Positions 38,308 through 51,100 of a DNA stretch of 64,000 nucleotides are shown here, piece by piece. Under the pieces are notes generated by a model. The model did no database searches. It saw nothing but the letters and a program-made list of their open reading frames with translations, and was not told the DNA's origin. A program made the position numbers and the translations under genes. Source of the stretch: Enterobacter sp. JUb54 (GTDB lineage Bacteria; Pseudomonadota; Gammaproteobacteria; Enterobacterales; Enterobacteriaceae); contig NZ_CP060418.1 in the NCBI RefSeq assembly GCF_014298075.1, positions 3,100,001 through 3,164,000 of the forward strand, written 5' to 3'. The first letter of the stretch is position 1, and each line of letters begins with the position of its first letter.

Positions 38308-39050
38308 TGCACACCCCTGTTCTGTTTGAACATCCACTGAACGAGAAAATGCGTACCTGGCTGCGCATCGAATTTTTAACGCAGCAGCTATCCGTTCACC
38401 CGACGTTAGCCACCTATGCTGATGCGCTGCATTTTTTCCGCAACGCGGGCGATCTTTTAGATGTTCTGGAACGCGGTGAAGTCCGAACGGACATGCTGAA
38501 AGAGCTCGAACGCCAGCAGCGTAAACTGCAGTCCTGGGCTGAAGTCCCCGGCGTCGATCAAGAGCGCATCGGCGCCTTGCGTCAGCAGCTCAAACAGTGC
38601 GGTAGCGTCCTGATGTCCGCGCCACGTATCGGTCAGTTTCTTCGCGAAGACCGGCTGATTGCCCTGGTACGGCAGCGACTGAGCATTCCTGGCGGCTGCT
38701 GCAGCTTTGACCTTCCGACGTTGCATATCTGGCTGCATATGCCTCAGGCACATCGTGACGAACAGGTCGAAAAATGGTTAGCCAGCCTCGAACCTCTGAC
38801 GCAATCGCTGGTGCTCATCCTTGACCTGATCCGCAACTCCGCCCCGTTCCGCAAGCAAACCAGCCTTAACGGTTTTTATCAGGACAACGGCGAAGATGCC
38901 GACCTGCTGCGCTTGCGTCTGGATATTGCCAGCCAGCTCTACCCGCAAATTTCCGGCCATAAGAGCCGCTTTGCTATTCGCTTCCTGCCGCTGGATAGCG
39001 AGCTTGGCGTTGTACCTGAGCGTTTTGATTTTGAACTGGCGTGTTGTTAA
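38307..39050 (+). CDS. zapD: Cell division protein ZapD (Z-ring-associated)
   Basis: 247 residues, as E. coli ZapD (formerly YacF). N-terminus [23 protein letters not shown], alpha-helical first half and beta-rich C-terminal half. Dimeric cytosolic protein that binds the C-terminal tail of FtsZ and bundles its protofilaments. Sits between coaE (one-base overlap) and yacG (9 bases). The conserved RIEFL and SIPGG-x-CSFDLP segments are intact. Confidence 0.96.
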   Translation: MHTPVLFEHPLNEKMRTWLRIEFLTQQLSVHPTLATYADALHFFRNAGDLLDVLERGEVRTDMLKELERQQRKLQSWAEVPGVDQERIGALRQQLKQCGSVLMSAPRIGQFLREDRLIALVRQRLSIPGGCCSFDLPTLHIWLHMPQAHRDEQVEKWLASLEPLTQSLVLILDLIRNSAPFRKQTSLNGFYQDNGEDADLLRLRLDIASQLYPQISGHKSRFAIRFLPLDSELGVVPERFDFELACC

Positions 39051-39059
39051 GGAGTAAAA

Positions 39060-39257
39060 ATGTCAGAAGAGACGATAGTCAACTGCCCTACCTGCGGTAA
39101 GACCGTAGCCTGGAATGAACAAAGCCCGTTTCGGCCATTTTGCTCTAAGCGCTGTCAGCTGATCGATCTCGGCGAGTGGGCGGCGGAAGAAAAACGAATC
39201 CCCAGCGCTGGCGATCTGTCCGACAGCGATGACTGGAGCGAAGAGCAGCAGCAATAA
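39060..39257 (+). CDS. yacG: DNA gyrase inhibitor YacG, zinc-binding
   Basis: 65 residues. A treble-clef zinc finger: CPTCGK (Cys12 and Cys15 region) pairs with [14 protein letters not shown]. The acidic C-terminal tail ([12 protein letters not shown]) is the gyrase-contacting region. Known to bind GyrB and block DNA binding by gyrase in E. coli. Third gene of the coaE operon; AAGGAG precedes the start. Confidence 0.95.
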   Translation: MSEETIVNCPTCGKTVAWNEQSPFRPFCSKRCQLIDLGEWAAEEKRIPSAGDLSDSDDWSEEQQQ

Positions 39258-39263
39258 TCGCGC

Positions 39264-39294
39264 TAGCCCGGCCATATGTGAAAAGGCCGGGCAA
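39264..39294. terminator. Hairpin between convergent yacG and mutT
   Basis: Perfect 8-bp arms GCCCGGCC/GGCCGGGC (39267-39274 with 39286-39293) between the two stops. No strong T-run. Confidence 0.45.
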
Positions 39295-39300
39295 CGGTAT

Positions 39301-39696
39301 TTACGATGCCGCCTGCACTAATTTGGTGATCACCGGTTCGTTCGCCGGCGGGAACGCGTCTGCGACTAACGCCTGCTGCGCAATCCAGCGCCCTGGCTGC
39401 CCCTCTTTCCCCCACGGTTCCCCCGACCAGGCCTCAACCAGCCAGAACCACAGCGTAATATGGCGATCCGGGAACTGGTACTCCAGGGTATCAAACAGAC
39501 TGGAAGACGCTACCGTAATCCCGACCTCTTCCTGAAGCTCACGCACCAGCGCTTGTTCCGGGGTTTCTCCGGCTTCAATTTTGCCACCGGGAAACTCAAG
39601 TTTATCGGCCATATGGGCATCTGATGCCCGCTGGGTAATAAAGATTTCGCCCTGCTGATTACGAATAATGCCGACGGAAATTTGCAGTTTTTTCAT
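39301..39696 (-). CDS. mutT: 8-oxo-dGTP diphosphatase MutT
   Basis: 131 residues from the ATG giving MKKLQISVGII. Cleans oxidised dGTP from the nucleotide pool and so prevents A:T to C:G changes. The Nudix box is complete: GGKIEAGETPEQALVRELQEEVGI (GX5EX7REUXEEXGU). PDRHITLWFWLVE and WGKEGQPG are also kept. A second in-frame ATG at 39705 is possible. It follows secA, with a strong terminator hairpin between, so only read-through transcripts or a local promoter supply it. Confidence 0.96.
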   Translation of the reverse strand: MKKLQISVGIIRNQQGEIFITQRASDAHMADKLEFPGGKIEAGETPEQALVRELQEEVGITVASSSLFDTLEYQFPDRHITLWFWLVEAWSGEPWGKEGQPGRWIAQQALVADAFPPANEPVITKLVQAAS

Positions 39697-39710
39697 TGTC
39701 TTCATTCCAT

Positions 39711-39747
39711 AAAAAAGGCGCAGATATCTGCGCCTTTATTTTTTTAC
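39711..39747. terminator. Bidirectional terminator/attenuator between secA and mutT
   Basis: Perfect 18-base palindrome GGCGCAGATATCTGCGCC (39717-39734) with six T on the minus strand (complement of 39711-39716) and TTTATTTTTTT on the plus strand. Confidence 0.9.
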
Positions 39748-39756
39748 TCTCTGAGA

Positions 39757-42462
39757 TTAGCTCAGACGGCCGTGGCACTGTTTATATTTTTTACCAGAAC
39801 CGCACGGGCAAGGATCGTTGCGGCCCACTTTACGGTCGCCGGTTTCCTCGGCCAGCGCAGCGGCGGCGGCAGTGTCGTCATCCTGATGGCTGAGCTGCTG
39901 CATCTGCGCCAGACGTTCAGCTTCTTCACGACGCTGCTGCTCCATCGCTTCCACTTCTTCCGGCATGCGAACCTGAACTTTGCTCAGGGTGCTGATCACT
40001 TCATACTTCAGGGATTCCAGCATCGCTGCGAACATGGAGAAGGATTCGCGCTTATATTCCTGCTTCGGATCTTTCTGCGCATAACCACGCAAATGGATAC
40101 CCTGACGCAGGTAGTCCATTGCCGCCAGGTGCTCTTTCCACAGGGAGTCCAGGGTCTGGAGCATCACACCTTTCTCGAAATGACGCATCATTTCGGTGCC
40201 AACCACTTCTTCCTTACGCTGATAGGTTTCAACCGCGCTCTGCAGAATACGCTCACGCAGCGTCTCTTCATGCAGTTCCGGCTCTTTATCCAGCCACTCT
40301 TTCAGCGGCAGCTCAAGGTCGAAGTCGTTTTTCAGACGTTCCTGCAGGCCTTCAACATCCCACATTTCTTCCAGCGACTGCGGCGGGATATGGGCATCGA
40401 TGGTCGCTTTGAAAACGTCTTCGCGGATGCTGTTAATGGTTTCGCTAACATCGGACACGTCCAGCAGTTCGTTACGCTGGCTATAGATGGCGCGACGCTG
40501 ATCGTTCGCCACGTCATCATATTCCAGCAGCTGCTTACGAATATCAAAGTTGCGGCTTTCCACTTTACGCTGGGCGTTAGCGATGGCTTTGGTGACCCAC
40601 GGGTGCTCAATCGCTTCGCCCGGTTTCATCCCCAGCTTACGCATCATGCCGGAAACACGGTCGGAGGCAAAGATACGCATCAGGGCATCTTCCATCGACA
40701 GGTAGAAGCGGGAAGAACCGGCATCACCCTGACGACCAGAACGGCCACGCAGCTGGTTATCGATACGACGCGATTCATGACGCTCGGTACCGATAATGTG
40801 CAGACCACCGGCAGCCAGTACGGCATCGTGACGAATCTGCCAGTCGGCTTTAATCTGCTCGATTTGTTCCGGCGTCGGATCTTCCAGCGCTGCCACTTCG
40901 GCCTGCCAGCTACCACCGAGCATAATATCGGTACCACGACCGGCCATGTTGGTCGCGATGGTCACCGCTGACGGGTAACCCGCCTGCGCAACGATATCCG
41001 CTTCACTGGCGTGGAACTTGGCGTTCAGTACGTTGTGTTTGATACCGGCTTTCGTCAGTTCATTTGAAACCACTTCTGATTTCTCAATCGAAATGGTACC
41101 CACCAGTACCGGCTGGCCAGCAGCAGTACGCTCTTTAATATCTTCGATGATCGCCTGAATTTTTTCCGCTTCGGTCATATAGACCAGATCCGCCATATCC
41201 TTACGGATCATCGGACGGTTGGTCGGCACGACCACGGTATCCAGTTTGTAGATAGAGCTGAATTCAAAGGCTTCGGTATCCGCGGTACCGGTCATCCCTG
41301 CCAGCTTCTCGTACAGACGGAAGTAGTTCTGGAAAGTGATGGAGGCCAGAGTCTGGTTCTCGTTCTGGATATCCACACCCTCTTTCGCTTCAACGGCCTG
41401 ATGCAGACCATCAGACCAGCGACGACCCTGCATCGTACGACCGGTATGCTCATCGACAATAATGACTTCGCCATCTTTAACGATGTAGTCAACGTCGCGG
41501 GTGAACAGCACATGGGCGCGCAGCGCAGCCGTCACGTGGTGCATCAGCATAATATTGGACGGTGAATACAGCGATTCGCCTTCGTCCATAATGCCTTCCT
41601 GCACCAGCAGTTCTTCAATCAGCACCAGACCGCGTTCGGTCAGGTTAACCTGACGCGCTTTCTCATCGACAGAGAAGTGACCTTCACCGGTAAAGGTGTC
41701 GGAGTCTTCTTTTTCCTGACGCACCAGGTGCGGGATGATCTTGTTAACGCGTTTGTACATTTCTGAGCTGTCTTCCGCCGGACCAGAAATGATCAGCGGA
41801 GTACGCGCTTCATCGATGAGGATGGAGTCCACCTCATCCACCAGCGCATAGTGCAGCTTACGCTGTACGCGTTCTTCAGGGCTAAACGCCATGTTGTCAC
41901 GCAGGTAGTCAAAACCGTATTCGTTGTTGGTACCGTAGGTGATATCCGCACCGTACGCTTCACGTTTGGCAGGCGCAGGCAGACCGGACATGTTGATACC
42001 GACGGTCATCCCGAGGAACTCGAACAGCGGACGGTTGTTTTCAGCATCACGCTGTGCCAGGTAGTCGTTGACGGTAACCACGTGGACGCCTTTACCCGAC
42101 AGTGCGTTCAGATACGCCGGCAGGGTTGCGGTCAGGGTTTTACCCTCACCGGTACGCATTTCCGCGATGCAGCGATCGTTCAGCACCATACCGCCCAGCA
42201 GCTGGACGTCGAAGTGACGCATCCCGAACACACGTTTACTGGCTTCACGTACTACCGCAAAGGCCTCAGGGATCAGGCTCTCAACGCTTTCACCTTTCTC
42301 AAGGCGAGCTCGGAATTCGACAGTTTTACCTTTCAGCTCGTCATCAGAGAGCTTTTCCATTGCCGGTTCCATGGCGTTGATCACGCCAACGGTTTTGCGC
42401 ATACGGCGCAGGGTACGATCGTTACGACTACCGAAAACTTTAGTTAATAATTTGATTAGCAT
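39757..42462 (-). CDS. secA: Preprotein translocase ATPase SecA
   Basis: 901 residues, as E. coli. Motor of Sec protein export at SecYEG. Walker A in [18 protein letters not shown] (about residues 102-119), [19 protein letters not shown] (DEAD-type box), preprotein-binding domain, helical scaffold, and C-terminal zinc finger [14 protein letters not shown] that binds SecB and lipids. Starts 59 bases after the secM stop. In E. coli, stalling on SecM opens the hairpin that hides the secA ribosome site; the arrest peptide is kept here (see secM). Confidence 0.98.
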   Translation of the reverse strand: MLIKLLTKVFGSRNDRTLRRMRKTVGVINAMEPAMEKLSDDELKGKTVEFRARLEKGESVESLIPEAFAVVREASKRVFGMRHFDVQLLGGMVLNDRCIAEMRTGEGKTLTATLPAYLNALSGKGVHVVTVNDYLAQRDAENNRPLFEFLGMTVGINMSGLPAPAKREAYGADITYGTNNEYGFDYLRDNMAFSPEERVQRKLHYALVDEVDSILIDEARTPLIISGPAEDSSEMYKRVNKIIPHLVRQEKEDSDTFTGEGHFSVDEKARQVNLTERGLVLIEELLVQEGIMDEGESLYSPSNIMLMHHVTAALRAHVLFTRDVDYIVKDGEVIIVDEHTGRTMQGRRWSDGLHQAVEAKEGVDIQNENQTLASITFQNYFRLYEKLAGMTGTADTEAFEFSSIYKLDTVVVPTNRPMIRKDMADLVYMTEAEKIQAIIEDIKERTAAGQPVLVGTISIEKSEVVSNELTKAGIKHNVLNAKFHASEADIVAQAGYPSAVTIATNMAGRGTDIMLGGSWQAEVAALEDPTPEQIEQIKADWQIRHDAVLAAGGLHIIGTERHESRRIDNQLRGRSGRQGDAGSSRFYLSMEDALMRIFASDRVSGMMRKLGMKPGEAIEHPWVTKAIANAQRKVESRNFDIRKQLLEYDDVANDQRRAIYSQRNELLDVSDVSETINSIREDVFKATIDAHIPPQSLEEMWDVEGLQERLKNDFDLELPLKEWLDKEPELHEETLRERILQSAVETYQRKEEVVGTEMMRHFEKGVMLQTLDSLWKEHLAAMDYLRQGIHLRGYAQKDPKQEYKRESFSMFAAMLESLKYEVISTLSKVQVRMPEEVEAMEQQRREEAERLAQMQQLSHQDDDTAAAAALAEETGDRKVGRNDPCPCGSGKKYKQCHGRLS

Positions 42463-42521
42463 AATAAAATCTCAAACGCCCCGCATCGCGGAGTCACAAA
42501 AAAGAATAATCCGTTTTTCGT

Positions 42522-43016
42522 TTAGCTGAGACGTTGAGGCCCTGCGCGGATCCCGGCGACCTGGCTAATCCAGGCCGAGATTCTAAAGGCAGAATGGGAC
42601 GGGTTGTAGGCTACAAGACGAACGGCAACCGGCGGTTTGCTCTCCTGCGTCAGCAGTGCGCTGAGCGTGTCGAGTAAAGCCAGGTGCTGCGCCTGTAATG
42701 GCGAAGATTCTTCCGCAACCGGCAGCGCCTGCGGTGCCATGGCAAATGACAGATGGCGAATGACCGTGCGTATCGCATGCTGATGCCAGTAATCGACAGT
42801 GAAATTAGGTCGACGACTGGCTTCCAGCAGCGCCAGCTGGGAGAAATTAACTTTCGTTGGATTGTGGTTACTGGCCGTTGCTTTCGCCGGTGACGTGGTT
42901 TCGTGACTATTGCTAAGCGCAGGCAAGCCGAGACTAGCCGCGACCATCCCCAACAGGAGATGCGGCCAGAAATATCGTCTGCCAAACTGTCGCCAGCGCG
43001 TCAGCAATCCACTCAC
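42522..43016 (-). CDS. secM: SecM, secretion monitor with translation-arrest peptide
   Basis: 164 residues from a GTG start (AAAGGTA upstream), as in E. coli secM. Signal peptide with an unusually long N-region ([35 protein letters not shown]). The C-terminal arrest motif F-x4-WI-x4-GIRAGP is complete at Phe144, Trp149, Ile150 and Gly155-Pro160, with the stop four residues after Pro160. The segment just before it ([14 protein letters not shown]) differs strongly from E. coli. Family knowledge: the ribosome stalls at the GIRAGP motif when export is slow, raising SecA synthesis. The open frame to 43040 adds only eight residues. Confidence 0.95.
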   Translation of the reverse strand: MSGLLTRWRQFGRRYFWPHLLLGMVAASLGLPALSNSHETTSPAKATASNHNPTKVNFSQLALLEASRRPNFTVDYWHQHAIRTVIRHLSFAMAPQALPVAEESSPLQAQHLALLDTLSALLTQESKPPVAVRLVAYNPSHSAFRISAWISQVAGIRAGPQRLS

Positions 43017-43193
43017 GTACGTTACCTTTAGTTGAAGCAACCCCAGGAAATAATTTTGCGCCCAAATACTACCATTAATACTGCGCTACAGCAGCATGAA
43101 TGACAGCTCTGGCAAGTCAAAAGCGCTCAATAAAACAGCGAACGAACAATGAACAGCGCCGGAGAATGACAGCAGTCATGGGAGGGGAAGGCT
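43017..43193. other. lpxC-secM intergenic stretch
   Basis: About 180 bases after the lpxC terminator, with the secM leader and likely promoter. No gene is seen. No clear -35/-10 pair can be given with confidence. Confidence 0.35.
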
Positions 43194-43246
43194 AAAAAAG
43201 AAAAAAGACTGGCCCCCTGGCCGGAGAGGGTACCAGGTTACCAGTC
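43194..43246 (-). terminator. Terminator after lpxC
   Basis: On the minus strand GACTGG...CCTGG pairs with CCAGG...CCAGTC (stem ends at 43207-43212 and 43241-43246, with nested CCTGG/CCAGG), followed by CTTTTTTCTTTTTT. Ends transcription of the dcw-lpxC unit. Confidence 0.8.
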
Positions 43247-43267
43247 GATTTTACTGAATGGTCAGGC

Positions 43268-44206
<939 letters not shown>

Positions 44207-44285
44207 CTATCCAACCGAAGTATATTATACATTCGGGAGGGCAGTTTAGCACAAAGAGCGCTGATGCCCAACTTCCAGCCAATTC

Positions 44286-45437
44286 TTAATCGGCTTGCTT
44301 ACGCAGGAAAGCTGGAATATCCAGATAATCCGGCTCTTTCGCAGTTTGCGGCGTGTTGTCGTTCACCACTTTTGCGACCGGTTTCTGCTCTTGAGTTAAT
44401 GGTGCCATACCGTGCTGCTGGTAGCGATCCATCACCGGCTGCTGAACCTGTTTGTTGGTCACCAGGGTGATTTCCGGACGTTTGTCCATGCCGATACCGG
44501 TAGCAACGACGGTCACACGCAGTTCGTCGTTCATGTCCGGGTCAAGGGAAGTACCGATAACCACGGTCGCGTTATCCGATGCGAAAGCACGAATCGTGTT
44601 ACCCACGGTTTCGAACTCATCCAGACGCAGGTCGAAGCCCGCGGTGATGTTGACCAGAACGCCGCGCGCGCCGGACAGATCGATATCTTCCAGCAGCGGA
44701 GAAGAGATCGCCATTTCAGCGGCTTCTTCCGCACGGTCTTCACCGCTTGCGACGCCAGAACCCATCATCGCGTAACCCATCTCTGACATCACCGTGCGCA
44801 CATCCGCAAAGTCGACGTTCATCAGACCCGGGCGGGTGATCAGCTCGGCGATACCCTGTACTGCACCTTTCAACACGTCGTTTGCCGCGCCGAAAGCATC
44901 CAGCAGAGAAATACCACGACCGAGCACTTTCAGCAGCTTGTCGTTCGGAATGGTGATCAGAGAGTCCACATGCTTGGACAGCTCAGTGATCCCCTGTTCG
45001 GCGAACGCCATGCGTTTTTTGCCTTCAAAGTTAAACGGCTTAGTGACGACCGCAACGGTCAGGATACCCAGATCCTTCGCCACTTCAGCCACAACAGGTG
45101 CTGCACCGGTGCCGGTACCACCGCCCATACCTGCGGCGATAAACACCATGTCTGCACCATCAAGAGCAGCGCGTAACGCTTCACGGTCTTCGTCAGCCGC
45201 ATTACGGCCCACTTCCGGGTTAGCGCCGGCACCCAGACCTTTGGTAATACCGCTACCGATCTGGATAGTCTGGCCAACAGCCGTTTTACGCAGTGCCTGC
45301 GCGTCGGTGTTCACCGCGAAGAATTCAACACCTTCGATGCGCTCGCGCACCATGTGCTCAACGGCATTGCCACCGCCGCCACCGACGCCGATGACTTTAA
45401 TCACCGCGTCGTTGGTCAGTTCCATAGGTTCAAACAT
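44286..45437 (-). CDS. ftsZ: Cell division GTPase FtsZ
   Basis: 383 residues. Tubulin homologue that forms the Z-ring. Tubulin signature [20 protein letters not shown] (about residues 104-123), T7 loop with [11 protein letters not shown], and the conserved C-terminal tail [16 protein letters not shown], which binds FtsA, ZipA, ZapD and MinC. Almost identical to E. coli FtsZ. Preceded by ftsA with 62 bases between. ftsZ in E. coli has extra promoters within ftsA and ftsQ; I did not locate them. Confidence 0.98.
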   Translation of the reverse strand: MFEPMELTNDAVIKVIGVGGGGGNAVEHMVRERIEGVEFFAVNTDAQALRKTAVGQTIQIGSGITKGLGAGANPEVGRNAADEDREALRAALDGADMVFIAAGMGGGTGTGAAPVVAEVAKDLGILTVAVVTKPFNFEGKKRMAFAEQGITELSKHVDSLITIPNDKLLKVLGRGISLLDAFGAANDVLKGAVQGIAELITRPGLMNVDFADVRTVMSEMGYAMMGSGVASGEDRAEEAAEMAISSPLLEDIDLSGARGVLVNITAGFDLRLDEFETVGNTIRAFASDNATVVIGTSLDPDMNDELRVTVVATGIGMDKRPEITLVTNKQVQQPVMDRYQQHGMAPLTQEQKPVAKVVNDNTPQTAKEPDYLDIPAFLRKQAD

Positions 45438-45499
45438 AGTTTCTCTCCGTTTTGTGCCTGTCGCCTGAGAACGCTAATTTTCTGCGTTCTCTGAAAAAA

Positions 45500-46762
45500 T
45501 TAAAACTCTTTTCGCAGCCAGCTATTAAGTCGCTTAATCCACGAGCCAACTGATGCAGTTACGCGTTTTTCTACTTCTGCTTCACCACTAAGATGAGATT
45601 CCTTCCCGTAGTGCAGCAACCCAACCGCCGTCGAATAATACGGCTCCTGGGCATAATCCGTTAATCCGGTAATATTCAGCGGCGCACCAATACGCACCTG
45701 CGTATGGAACACCCGCTGAGCACAGGCAGCAAGACCTTCAATTTGCGCCGCGCCGCCCGTTAATACAATCCCCGCCGCCAGATGGTGTTTCACCCCTTGC
45801 TGGCGAAGCTGCTCCTGCAGCTGCAGGATCTCTTCGTTAACCAGATTGAGCAGCTCGGTATAGCGCGGCTCAATAACCTCTGCCAGCGTCTGACGCTGCA
45901 GGCTGCGCGGTGGACGCCCACCGACGCTCGGCACTTCGACGTTTTCGTCTTTGCCGACAATAGAACCCAGCGCGCAACCGTGGCGAACTTTAATCGCTTC
46001 GGCATCGCTCGGCGGCGTACCAAAGGCGTAGGCGATATCGCTGGTCACCACATTGCCCGCGTACGGGATCACTTTGGTATGACGCAGCGCACCGCCGGTA
46101 TACACGGCGATATCCATTGTACCACCGCCGATGTCCACCACGCAGACACCCAGCTCACGTTCATCTTCCGTCAGAACGGAATAACTGGCCGCTAAACCGG
46201 CGAAAATGAGTTGGTCTACTTTCAGACCACAACGTTCAACCGCTTTAACAATATTTTTTGCCATATCGTTATGGCAGGTAATCAGATGGACTTTCGCCTG
46301 CATACGCACGCCGGACAGACCCACCGGATTTTTAATCCCTTCCTGATAATCGATGGCATATTCCTGCGGAATGACGTGCAGAACACGATGCTCATCGCGT
46401 ACGCGGACTGATTTCGCGGTATGCACCACGTTTTCAACATCGTCCTGCGTCACTTCTTCTTCTGAGATCGGCACCATGCCGATTTCATTTTGACAGCTAA
46501 TATGTTTACCTGAAAGCGCCAGATACACTGACGAAATCTGGCAATCCGCCATCAGTTCGGCCTGGTCAATGGCGCGCTGTACGCATTTCACCACGGATTC
46601 CAGGTCGTTCACTCCGCCTTTATCCATACCACGCGAAGGGCAACTGCCCACGCCAATGATATTGACCACGCCATCGGGCAGAACTTCCCCTACTAAAGCG
46701 GCAACCTTTGCGGTGCCAATCTCCAGCCCAACTACCAGTTTTCTGTCCGTCGCCTTGATCAT
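45500..46762 (-). CDS. ftsA: Cell division protein FtsA
   Basis: 420 residues. Actin-like ATPase that tethers FtsZ filaments to the membrane. N-terminus [23 protein letters not shown] (phosphate-1), [17 protein letters not shown] (phosphate-2), and the C-terminal amphipathic membrane-targeting helix ([14 protein letters not shown]). ATG overlaps the ftsQ stop by 4 bases. Confidence 0.97.
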   Translation of the reverse strand: MIKATDRKLVVGLEIGTAKVAALVGEVLPDGVVNIIGVGSCPSRGMDKGGVNDLESVVKCVQRAIDQAELMADCQISSVYLALSGKHISCQNEIGMVPISEEEVTQDDVENVVHTAKSVRVRDEHRVLHVIPQEYAIDYQEGIKNPVGLSGVRMQAKVHLITCHNDMAKNIVKAVERCGLKVDQLIFAGLAASYSVLTEDERELGVCVVDIGGGTMDIAVYTGGALRHTKVIPYAGNVVTSDIAYAFGTPPSDAEAIKVRHGCALGSIVGKDENVEVPSVGGRPPRSLQRQTLAEVIEPRYTELLNLVNEEILQLQEQLRQQGVKHHLAAGIVLTGGAAQIEGLAACAQRVFHTQVRIGAPLNITGLTDYAQEPYYSTAVGLLHYGKESHLSGEAEVEKRVTASVGSWIKRLNSWLRKEF

Positions 46763-47592
46763 TGTTGTTCTGCCTGTGCCTGATTCTGTTGTTGGTTAGT
46801 TTCCTCTACGGGAGCAGGTACCCAGCCCACTGCCGCACCCGAGTCATAACGCAAATCAACATAGCTAATCCGTTTGCCGTCGGTCTGCGCTTGTTGCTGA
46901 AGAACCGGGTAGAGTTCCATAAAGCGCTGAAGTCGTTTCATGGTGTCGCCGCGGCCAAGGTTGAGCTTAATATCGTTATTCAGCGTCAACTGCCAGGAGC
47001 GACGTGCGGTCATCGCCGCGACTTTCAACGTGAATTTATCCTTTGCCAGTACCTGCCCCATGTCGCGATACCCTTGCAACACTTCGTTCTCACTGCCTTC
47101 CGGGCCATACAGCATCGGTAAATTCTGCTTATTGGTACGATCCGCTGGTACGCTGAAGGAGTTTCCTTCGACGTCCACCATATGTTGATCATTCCAACGC
47201 GCAATCGGCACATATTCAACCAGATGAATCTTCAATTCGTCCGGCCACTGCTTTCTAACGCTCGCCTGCTTAATCCACGGCAGACGTTCGATCTGACTCT
47301 GGATGATGTTGACATCCTGGGTCATAAAGGTTCCCGGCGAACCTAACGCCAGAATCGCCTGACGAATATCATCATTGCGCGTGTAGTGACGTTCACCGGT
47401 GACCACCATTCTGGACAGCGGTAAACGCTGTGCATCTTCCATCCAGCCCAGAACCATCCACCCGCTGACCAATACGGTACTTAGCACCGCCAGCAGGAAG
47501 ACAATCCCGGCCAGACGAGTTCCATTACTCCGGCGCAAAGAAGCGTTATCTTCTTCTTCCTGGTTTCGCGTATTCAGCGCAGCCTGCGACAT
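46759..47592 (-). CDS. ftsQ: Cell division protein FtsQ
   Basis: 277 residues. Bitopic inner membrane protein: cytoplasmic tail (residues 1-25), one membrane helix ([23 protein letters not shown], 27-49), then the periplasmic POTRA domain ([15 protein letters not shown], about 67-125) and beta domain (126-260). Recruits FtsB/FtsL to the septum. Start ATG 47592 is one base after the ddlB stop. Gln-rich C-terminus as in E. coli ([11 protein letters not shown]). Confidence 0.97.
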   Translation of the reverse strand: MSQAALNTRNQEEEDNASLRRSNGTRLAGIVFLLAVLSTVLVSGWMVLGWMEDAQRLPLSRMVVTGERHYTRNDDIRQAILALGSPGTFMTQDVNIIQSQIERLPWIKQASVRKQWPDELKIHLVEYVPIARWNDQHMVDVEGNSFSVPADRTNKQNLPMLYGPEGSENEVLQGYRDMGQVLAKDKFTLKVAAMTARRSWQLTLNNDIKLNLGRGDTMKRLQRFMELYPVLQQQAQTDGKRISYVDLRYDSGAAVGWVPAPVEETNQQQNQAQAEQQ

Positions 47593-47593
47593 A

Positions 47594-48514
47594 TCACCCC
47601 GCCAGGTCCAAAATGCGAACAACAAGTTGCGAGAAGCTCATTCCTGCCTGACGAGCCGCCATCGGCACCAGGCTGTGGCTGGTCATGCCAGGGGAAGTAT
47701 TCGCTTCCAGCAAATAAAACTGGCCATCGCTGTCCAGCATCACGTCAATGCGTCCCCAACCTTTACAGCCGAGAACATTCCAGGCTTTAAGTACCAGAGC
47801 CTGAATTTCTGACTCGCGGACGAGATCCTCACAACCAGGGCAAAAATATTGCGTCTCATCAGAGAGATACTTCGCCTCATAATCATAGAAGGTTCCAGCC
47901 ACCTGGATACGAATTGACGGTAAAATTTCTTCACCGACGATAGCGACGGTAAATTCGGGGCCACTCAGCCATTTTTCAATCAGAACGTCTTCATCATGCT
48001 GAAAAGCCAGCGTCAATGCACTCTGTAATGCACAACTTTCGCTCACTTTCGACATACCGACGCTTGAACCTTCACAAGCCGGTTTGACAATCAATGGCAA
48101 CCCAAGGGCTGCAATCTGTGCTTCCGTCTCGGCAGTAAGCCCTTTTTCGAACTGCGTGCGCGTCAACGCCACCCACGGTGCGACGGGTAACCCCGCGCCC
48201 TGCCACAACAATTTGCTGCGAACTTTGTCCATGGAGATGGCCGATGCCATCACGCCGCTGCCGGTATAAGGCAGCTGAATCAGCTCCAGCAGCCCTTGCA
48301 ACGTACCATCTTCGCCACCGCGACCATGCAGCGCAATAAACGCTTTCTTAAACCCCATCTGTTTCAGCTGGGTCACATCAACATCACGAGGGTCAACCGG
48401 ATGCGCATCCACGCCCGCTTCACGCAGTCCGGCAAGCACCGCGGTGCCGGAATTTAGTGAAACATCACGCTCAGCAGAGGTGCCGCCAAAAAGAACCGCG
48501 ATTTTATCAGCCAC
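47594..48514 (-). CDS. ddlB: D-alanine--D-alanine ligase B
   Basis: 306 residues. ATP-grasp enzyme that makes the D-Ala-D-Ala dipeptide for MurF. N-terminus [23 protein letters not shown]-binding segments [18 protein letters not shown], and catalytic [33 protein letters not shown]. Tyr216-type loop is kept ([15 protein letters not shown]). Its ATG lies 8 bases inside the murC end, so the two are coupled. Confidence 0.97.
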   Translation of the reverse strand: MADKIAVLFGGTSAERDVSLNSGTAVLAGLREAGVDAHPVDPRDVDVTQLKQMGFKKAFIALHGRGGEDGTLQGLLELIQLPYTGSGVMASAISMDKVRSKLLWQGAGLPVAPWVALTRTQFEKGLTAETEAQIAALGLPLIVKPACEGSSVGMSKVSESCALQSALTLAFQHDEDVLIEKWLSGPEFTVAIVGEEILPSIRIQVAGTFYDYEAKYLSDETQYFCPGCEDLVRESEIQALVLKAWNVLGCKGWGRIDVMLDSDGQFYLLEANTSPGMTSHSLVPMAARQAGMSFSQLVVRILDLAG

Positions 48515-49982
48515 GGTGCTCCTCCTCCGTTTTTTGCGGCACGAGTTTGATTTCAGCCAGGTGACGTGCGATTTTTCCTATGTTTCCTGCGCCCTGCACC
48601 AGGATCAGGTCATTGCCAGTCAACACCGACGCCAGCATTTCAGCTGCCTGTGCCGGATCGGAGAGCAGAATCGGGTCAACTTTACCGCGGCCGCGAATGG
48701 TACGGCACAGCGAACGGCTGTCGGCTCCCGGAATCGGCGCTTCGCCAGCGGAATAGACATCCAGCATCAGCAGCGCATCAACCTGAGTCAGCACGTTGGC
48801 GAAATCATCGTAGAGATCGCGGGTACGCGTGAAACGGTGCGGCTGGAATAACATCACCAGATTTTTATCCGGCCAGCCCGCGCGTGCGGCTTTAATCGTG
48901 GCATCCACTTCCGTTGGGTGATGACCATAGTCATCTATTAACATCGCGCTACCGCTTTTCCCGTTGACGGCGGCCAACGGATATTCGCCGAGAAAATCAA
49001 AGCGACGACCGGTGCCCTGGAAGCTTTCCAGCGCCCGCAGGATCGCACTGTCTTCAATCCCCTCTTCCGTCGCCACGGCGACCGCGGCGGCGGCGTTCAG
49101 CGCGTTATGGCGACCCGGCGCATTCAGCGTCACCTGCAGCGGCTCTTTATCCTGGCGAACCAGACGGAAATGTCCCTGGGCGCCAATCTGACGGTACTCT
49201 TCGACGCGCACGTCGGCATCGTCGCTGAAACCGTAGGTGGTAATCTGCCGACCCACACGCGGGAGCAGTTCACGAATCACCGGATCGTCTACACACATCA
49301 CCGCACGTCCGTAGAACGGCAGGTTGTGCAGGAAATTAATAAAGGTCTGCTTCAGATTCTCAAAGTCGCCATGGTAGGTATCCATGTGGTCGGCTTCGAT
49401 GTTGGTCACGATAGCGACCATCGGCTGCAGGTGCAGGAACGACGCATCGCTCTCATCTGCCTCCGCAATCAGGTAACGACTGTGGCCGAGGCGGGCGTGA
49501 ACCCCCGCCGCTTTCACCAGCCCACCGTTGACGAAGGTTGGGTCAAGGCCCGCTTCCGCATAAATGCTGGAAACCATCGCCGTCGTGGTGGTTTTGCCGT
49601 GCGTACCGGCAATCGCAATCCCGTGGCGAAAACGCATCAGCTCCGCCAGCATCTCTGCACGGCGAATGACCGGAATACGTGCTTCATGTGCCGCGACAAT
49701 TTCCGGGTTTTCCGCGGAAATGGCGCTGGACACCACCACCACACTCGCATCGCGCACGTTTTCCGGGCGATGGTTGAAATAGATCGTGGCGCCAAGTTGC
49801 GTCAGCTGTTGCGTCACCGGATTCGGCGCCAGGTCGGAGCCGCTAATCTGGTAGCCTTCGTTAGCCAGAACTTCGGCAATACCGCCCATACCGGCACCAC
49901 CAATGCCAACAAAGTGAATGTGCCGGACGCGACGCATCTCGGGCACTATGGAACGCAGTTTCGCCAGATCTTGTGTATTCAT
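48507..49982 (-). CDS. murC: UDP-N-acetylmuramate--L-alanine ligase
   Basis: 491 residues. First amino acid addition in the peptidoglycan stem peptide. N-terminal Rossmann-like domain with [20 protein letters not shown] loop [12 protein letters not shown], central [10 protein letters not shown] and INFLHNLP-x-YGRAV, and the C-terminal [18 protein letters not shown]. Followed by ddlB with an 8-base overlap. Confidence 0.98.
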   Translation of the reverse strand: MNTQDLAKLRSIVPEMRRVRHIHFVGIGGAGMGGIAEVLANEGYQISGSDLAPNPVTQQLTQLGATIYFNHRPENVRDASVVVVSSAISAENPEIVAAHEARIPVIRRAEMLAELMRFRHGIAIAGTHGKTTTTAMVSSIYAEAGLDPTFVNGGLVKAAGVHARLGHSRYLIAEADESDASFLHLQPMVAIVTNIEADHMDTYHGDFENLKQTFINFLHNLPFYGRAVMCVDDPVIRELLPRVGRQITTYGFSDDADVRVEEYRQIGAQGHFRLVRQDKEPLQVTLNAPGRHNALNAAAAVAVATEEGIEDSAILRALESFQGTGRRFDFLGEYPLAAVNGKSGSAMLIDDYGHHPTEVDATIKAARAGWPDKNLVMLFQPHRFTRTRDLYDDFANVLTQVDALLMLDVYSAGEAPIPGADSRSLCRTIRGRGKVDPILLSDPAQAAEMLASVLTGNDLILVQGAGNIGKIARHLAEIKLVPQKTEEEHRG

Positions 49983-50029
49983 TCTTTACGCCATCTACAT
50001 CTTTATACGGACGGTGAGATTCACCGTGA

Positions 50030-51100
50030 TTAGCGCGCCAGTGCTGCAGCGCTCACTTCTTCTGCTACCCGTTCGGTAGCATCCGGAATCGAGGCTCTAC
50101 GCGCTCGTTCCGCCATATCCAGCAGCGTTTCCCGATCCCAGCCAGCCAGCGTCTGCGCTACGGCATCGACGGTGAACTGAGGTTGTTCGAGAATTTTCGC
50201 TGCGCCCGCTTTCTCCAGCGGCAGTGCATTCCAGTACTGCTGACGATCCTTGTGCTGAAACGGCACAAATAACGCCGGTAAACCTGCTGCGGCAATTTCA
50301 CTCACCGTCAGCGCACCGGAACGACACACAACAACATCAGCCCAGGCATACGCTGCGGCCATGTCATCAATAAATTCAGTCACTTTATGTTGTGGCTGCC
50401 CGGCATCGGCATAGGCCTGCTGTACCGTTTGCTGAGCACCTTTGCCACTTTGGTGCCAGATGGTCACCGCGCCTTCCAGTTTCCCTGCCACCTGCGGCAT
50501 GGTCTGGTTCAGGACGCGCGCGCCCTGAGAACCGCCCACCACTAACACGCGCGTCGGCCCCTGACGCCCGACCAGGCGCTGCTCGGGTAACGGCAGAGCC
50601 AGCACATCGGTCCGCACCGGGTTGCCCACAACATCGGCATGCGGGAATGCGCCAGGGAACGCCTGCAGCACTTTCTTTGCAATCTTCGCCAGCCATTTAT
50701 TGGTCAGGCCGGCAATACCATTTTGTTCATGCAGCACCACCGGAATACCCAGCGACCACGCTGCCAGACCACCCGGGCCAGAAACATATCCGCCCATGCC
50801 TAACACCACATCCGGCTGGAACCGTTTCATGATTTCTCGCGCCTGACGCCAGGCGTGGAAGATACGGACCGGTGCCTGCAGTTGCGCCTTGAGCCCTTTG
50901 CCGCGCAGGCCAGAAATCTGGATGAAATCAATATCAATGCCATGCTTCGGCACTAAATCCGCTTCCATACGATCGGCAGTACCCAGCCAGCGAACCTGCC
51001 AGCCCTGGTCCATTAAATGGTGCGCGACCGCCAGCCCCGGGAACACGTGTCCACCGGTACCGCCCGCCATCACCATTAGCCGCTTTTCCTGACCGCTCAT
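50030..51100 (-). CDS. murG: Lipid II synthase MurG (GlcNAc transferase)
   Basis: 356 residues. Peripheral inner membrane GT-B enzyme that adds GlcNAc to lipid I. G-loops: [17 protein letters not shown] at the N-terminus and [14 protein letters not shown] in the C-terminal domain; donor-binding [37 protein letters not shown] overlaps the ftsW stop by 4 bases; 47 bases separate it from murC. Confidence 0.98.
   Translation of the reverse strand: MSGQEKRLMVMAGGTGGHVFPGLAVAHHLMDQGWQVRWLGTADRMEADLVPKHGIDIDFIQISGLRGKGLKAQLQAPVRIFHAWRQAREIMKRFQPDVVLGMGGYVSGPGGLAAWSLGIPVVLHEQNGIAGLTNKWLAKIAKKVLQAFPGAFPHADVVGNPVRTDVLALPLPEQRLVGRQGPTRVLVVGGSQGARVLNQTMPQVAGKLEGAVTIWHQSGKGAQQTVQQAYADAGQPQHKVTEFIDDMAAAYAWADVVVCRSGALTVSEIAAAGLPALFVPFQHKDRQQYWNALPLEKAGAAKILEQPQFTVDAVAQTLAGWDRETLLDMAERARRASIPDATERVAEEVSAAALAR

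Noticed and set aside
44286-48514. Internal ftsQ/ftsA/ftsZ promoters
   Set aside because: They are known in E. coli within ddlB, ftsQ and ftsA, but I found no hexamer pairs convincing enough to place.
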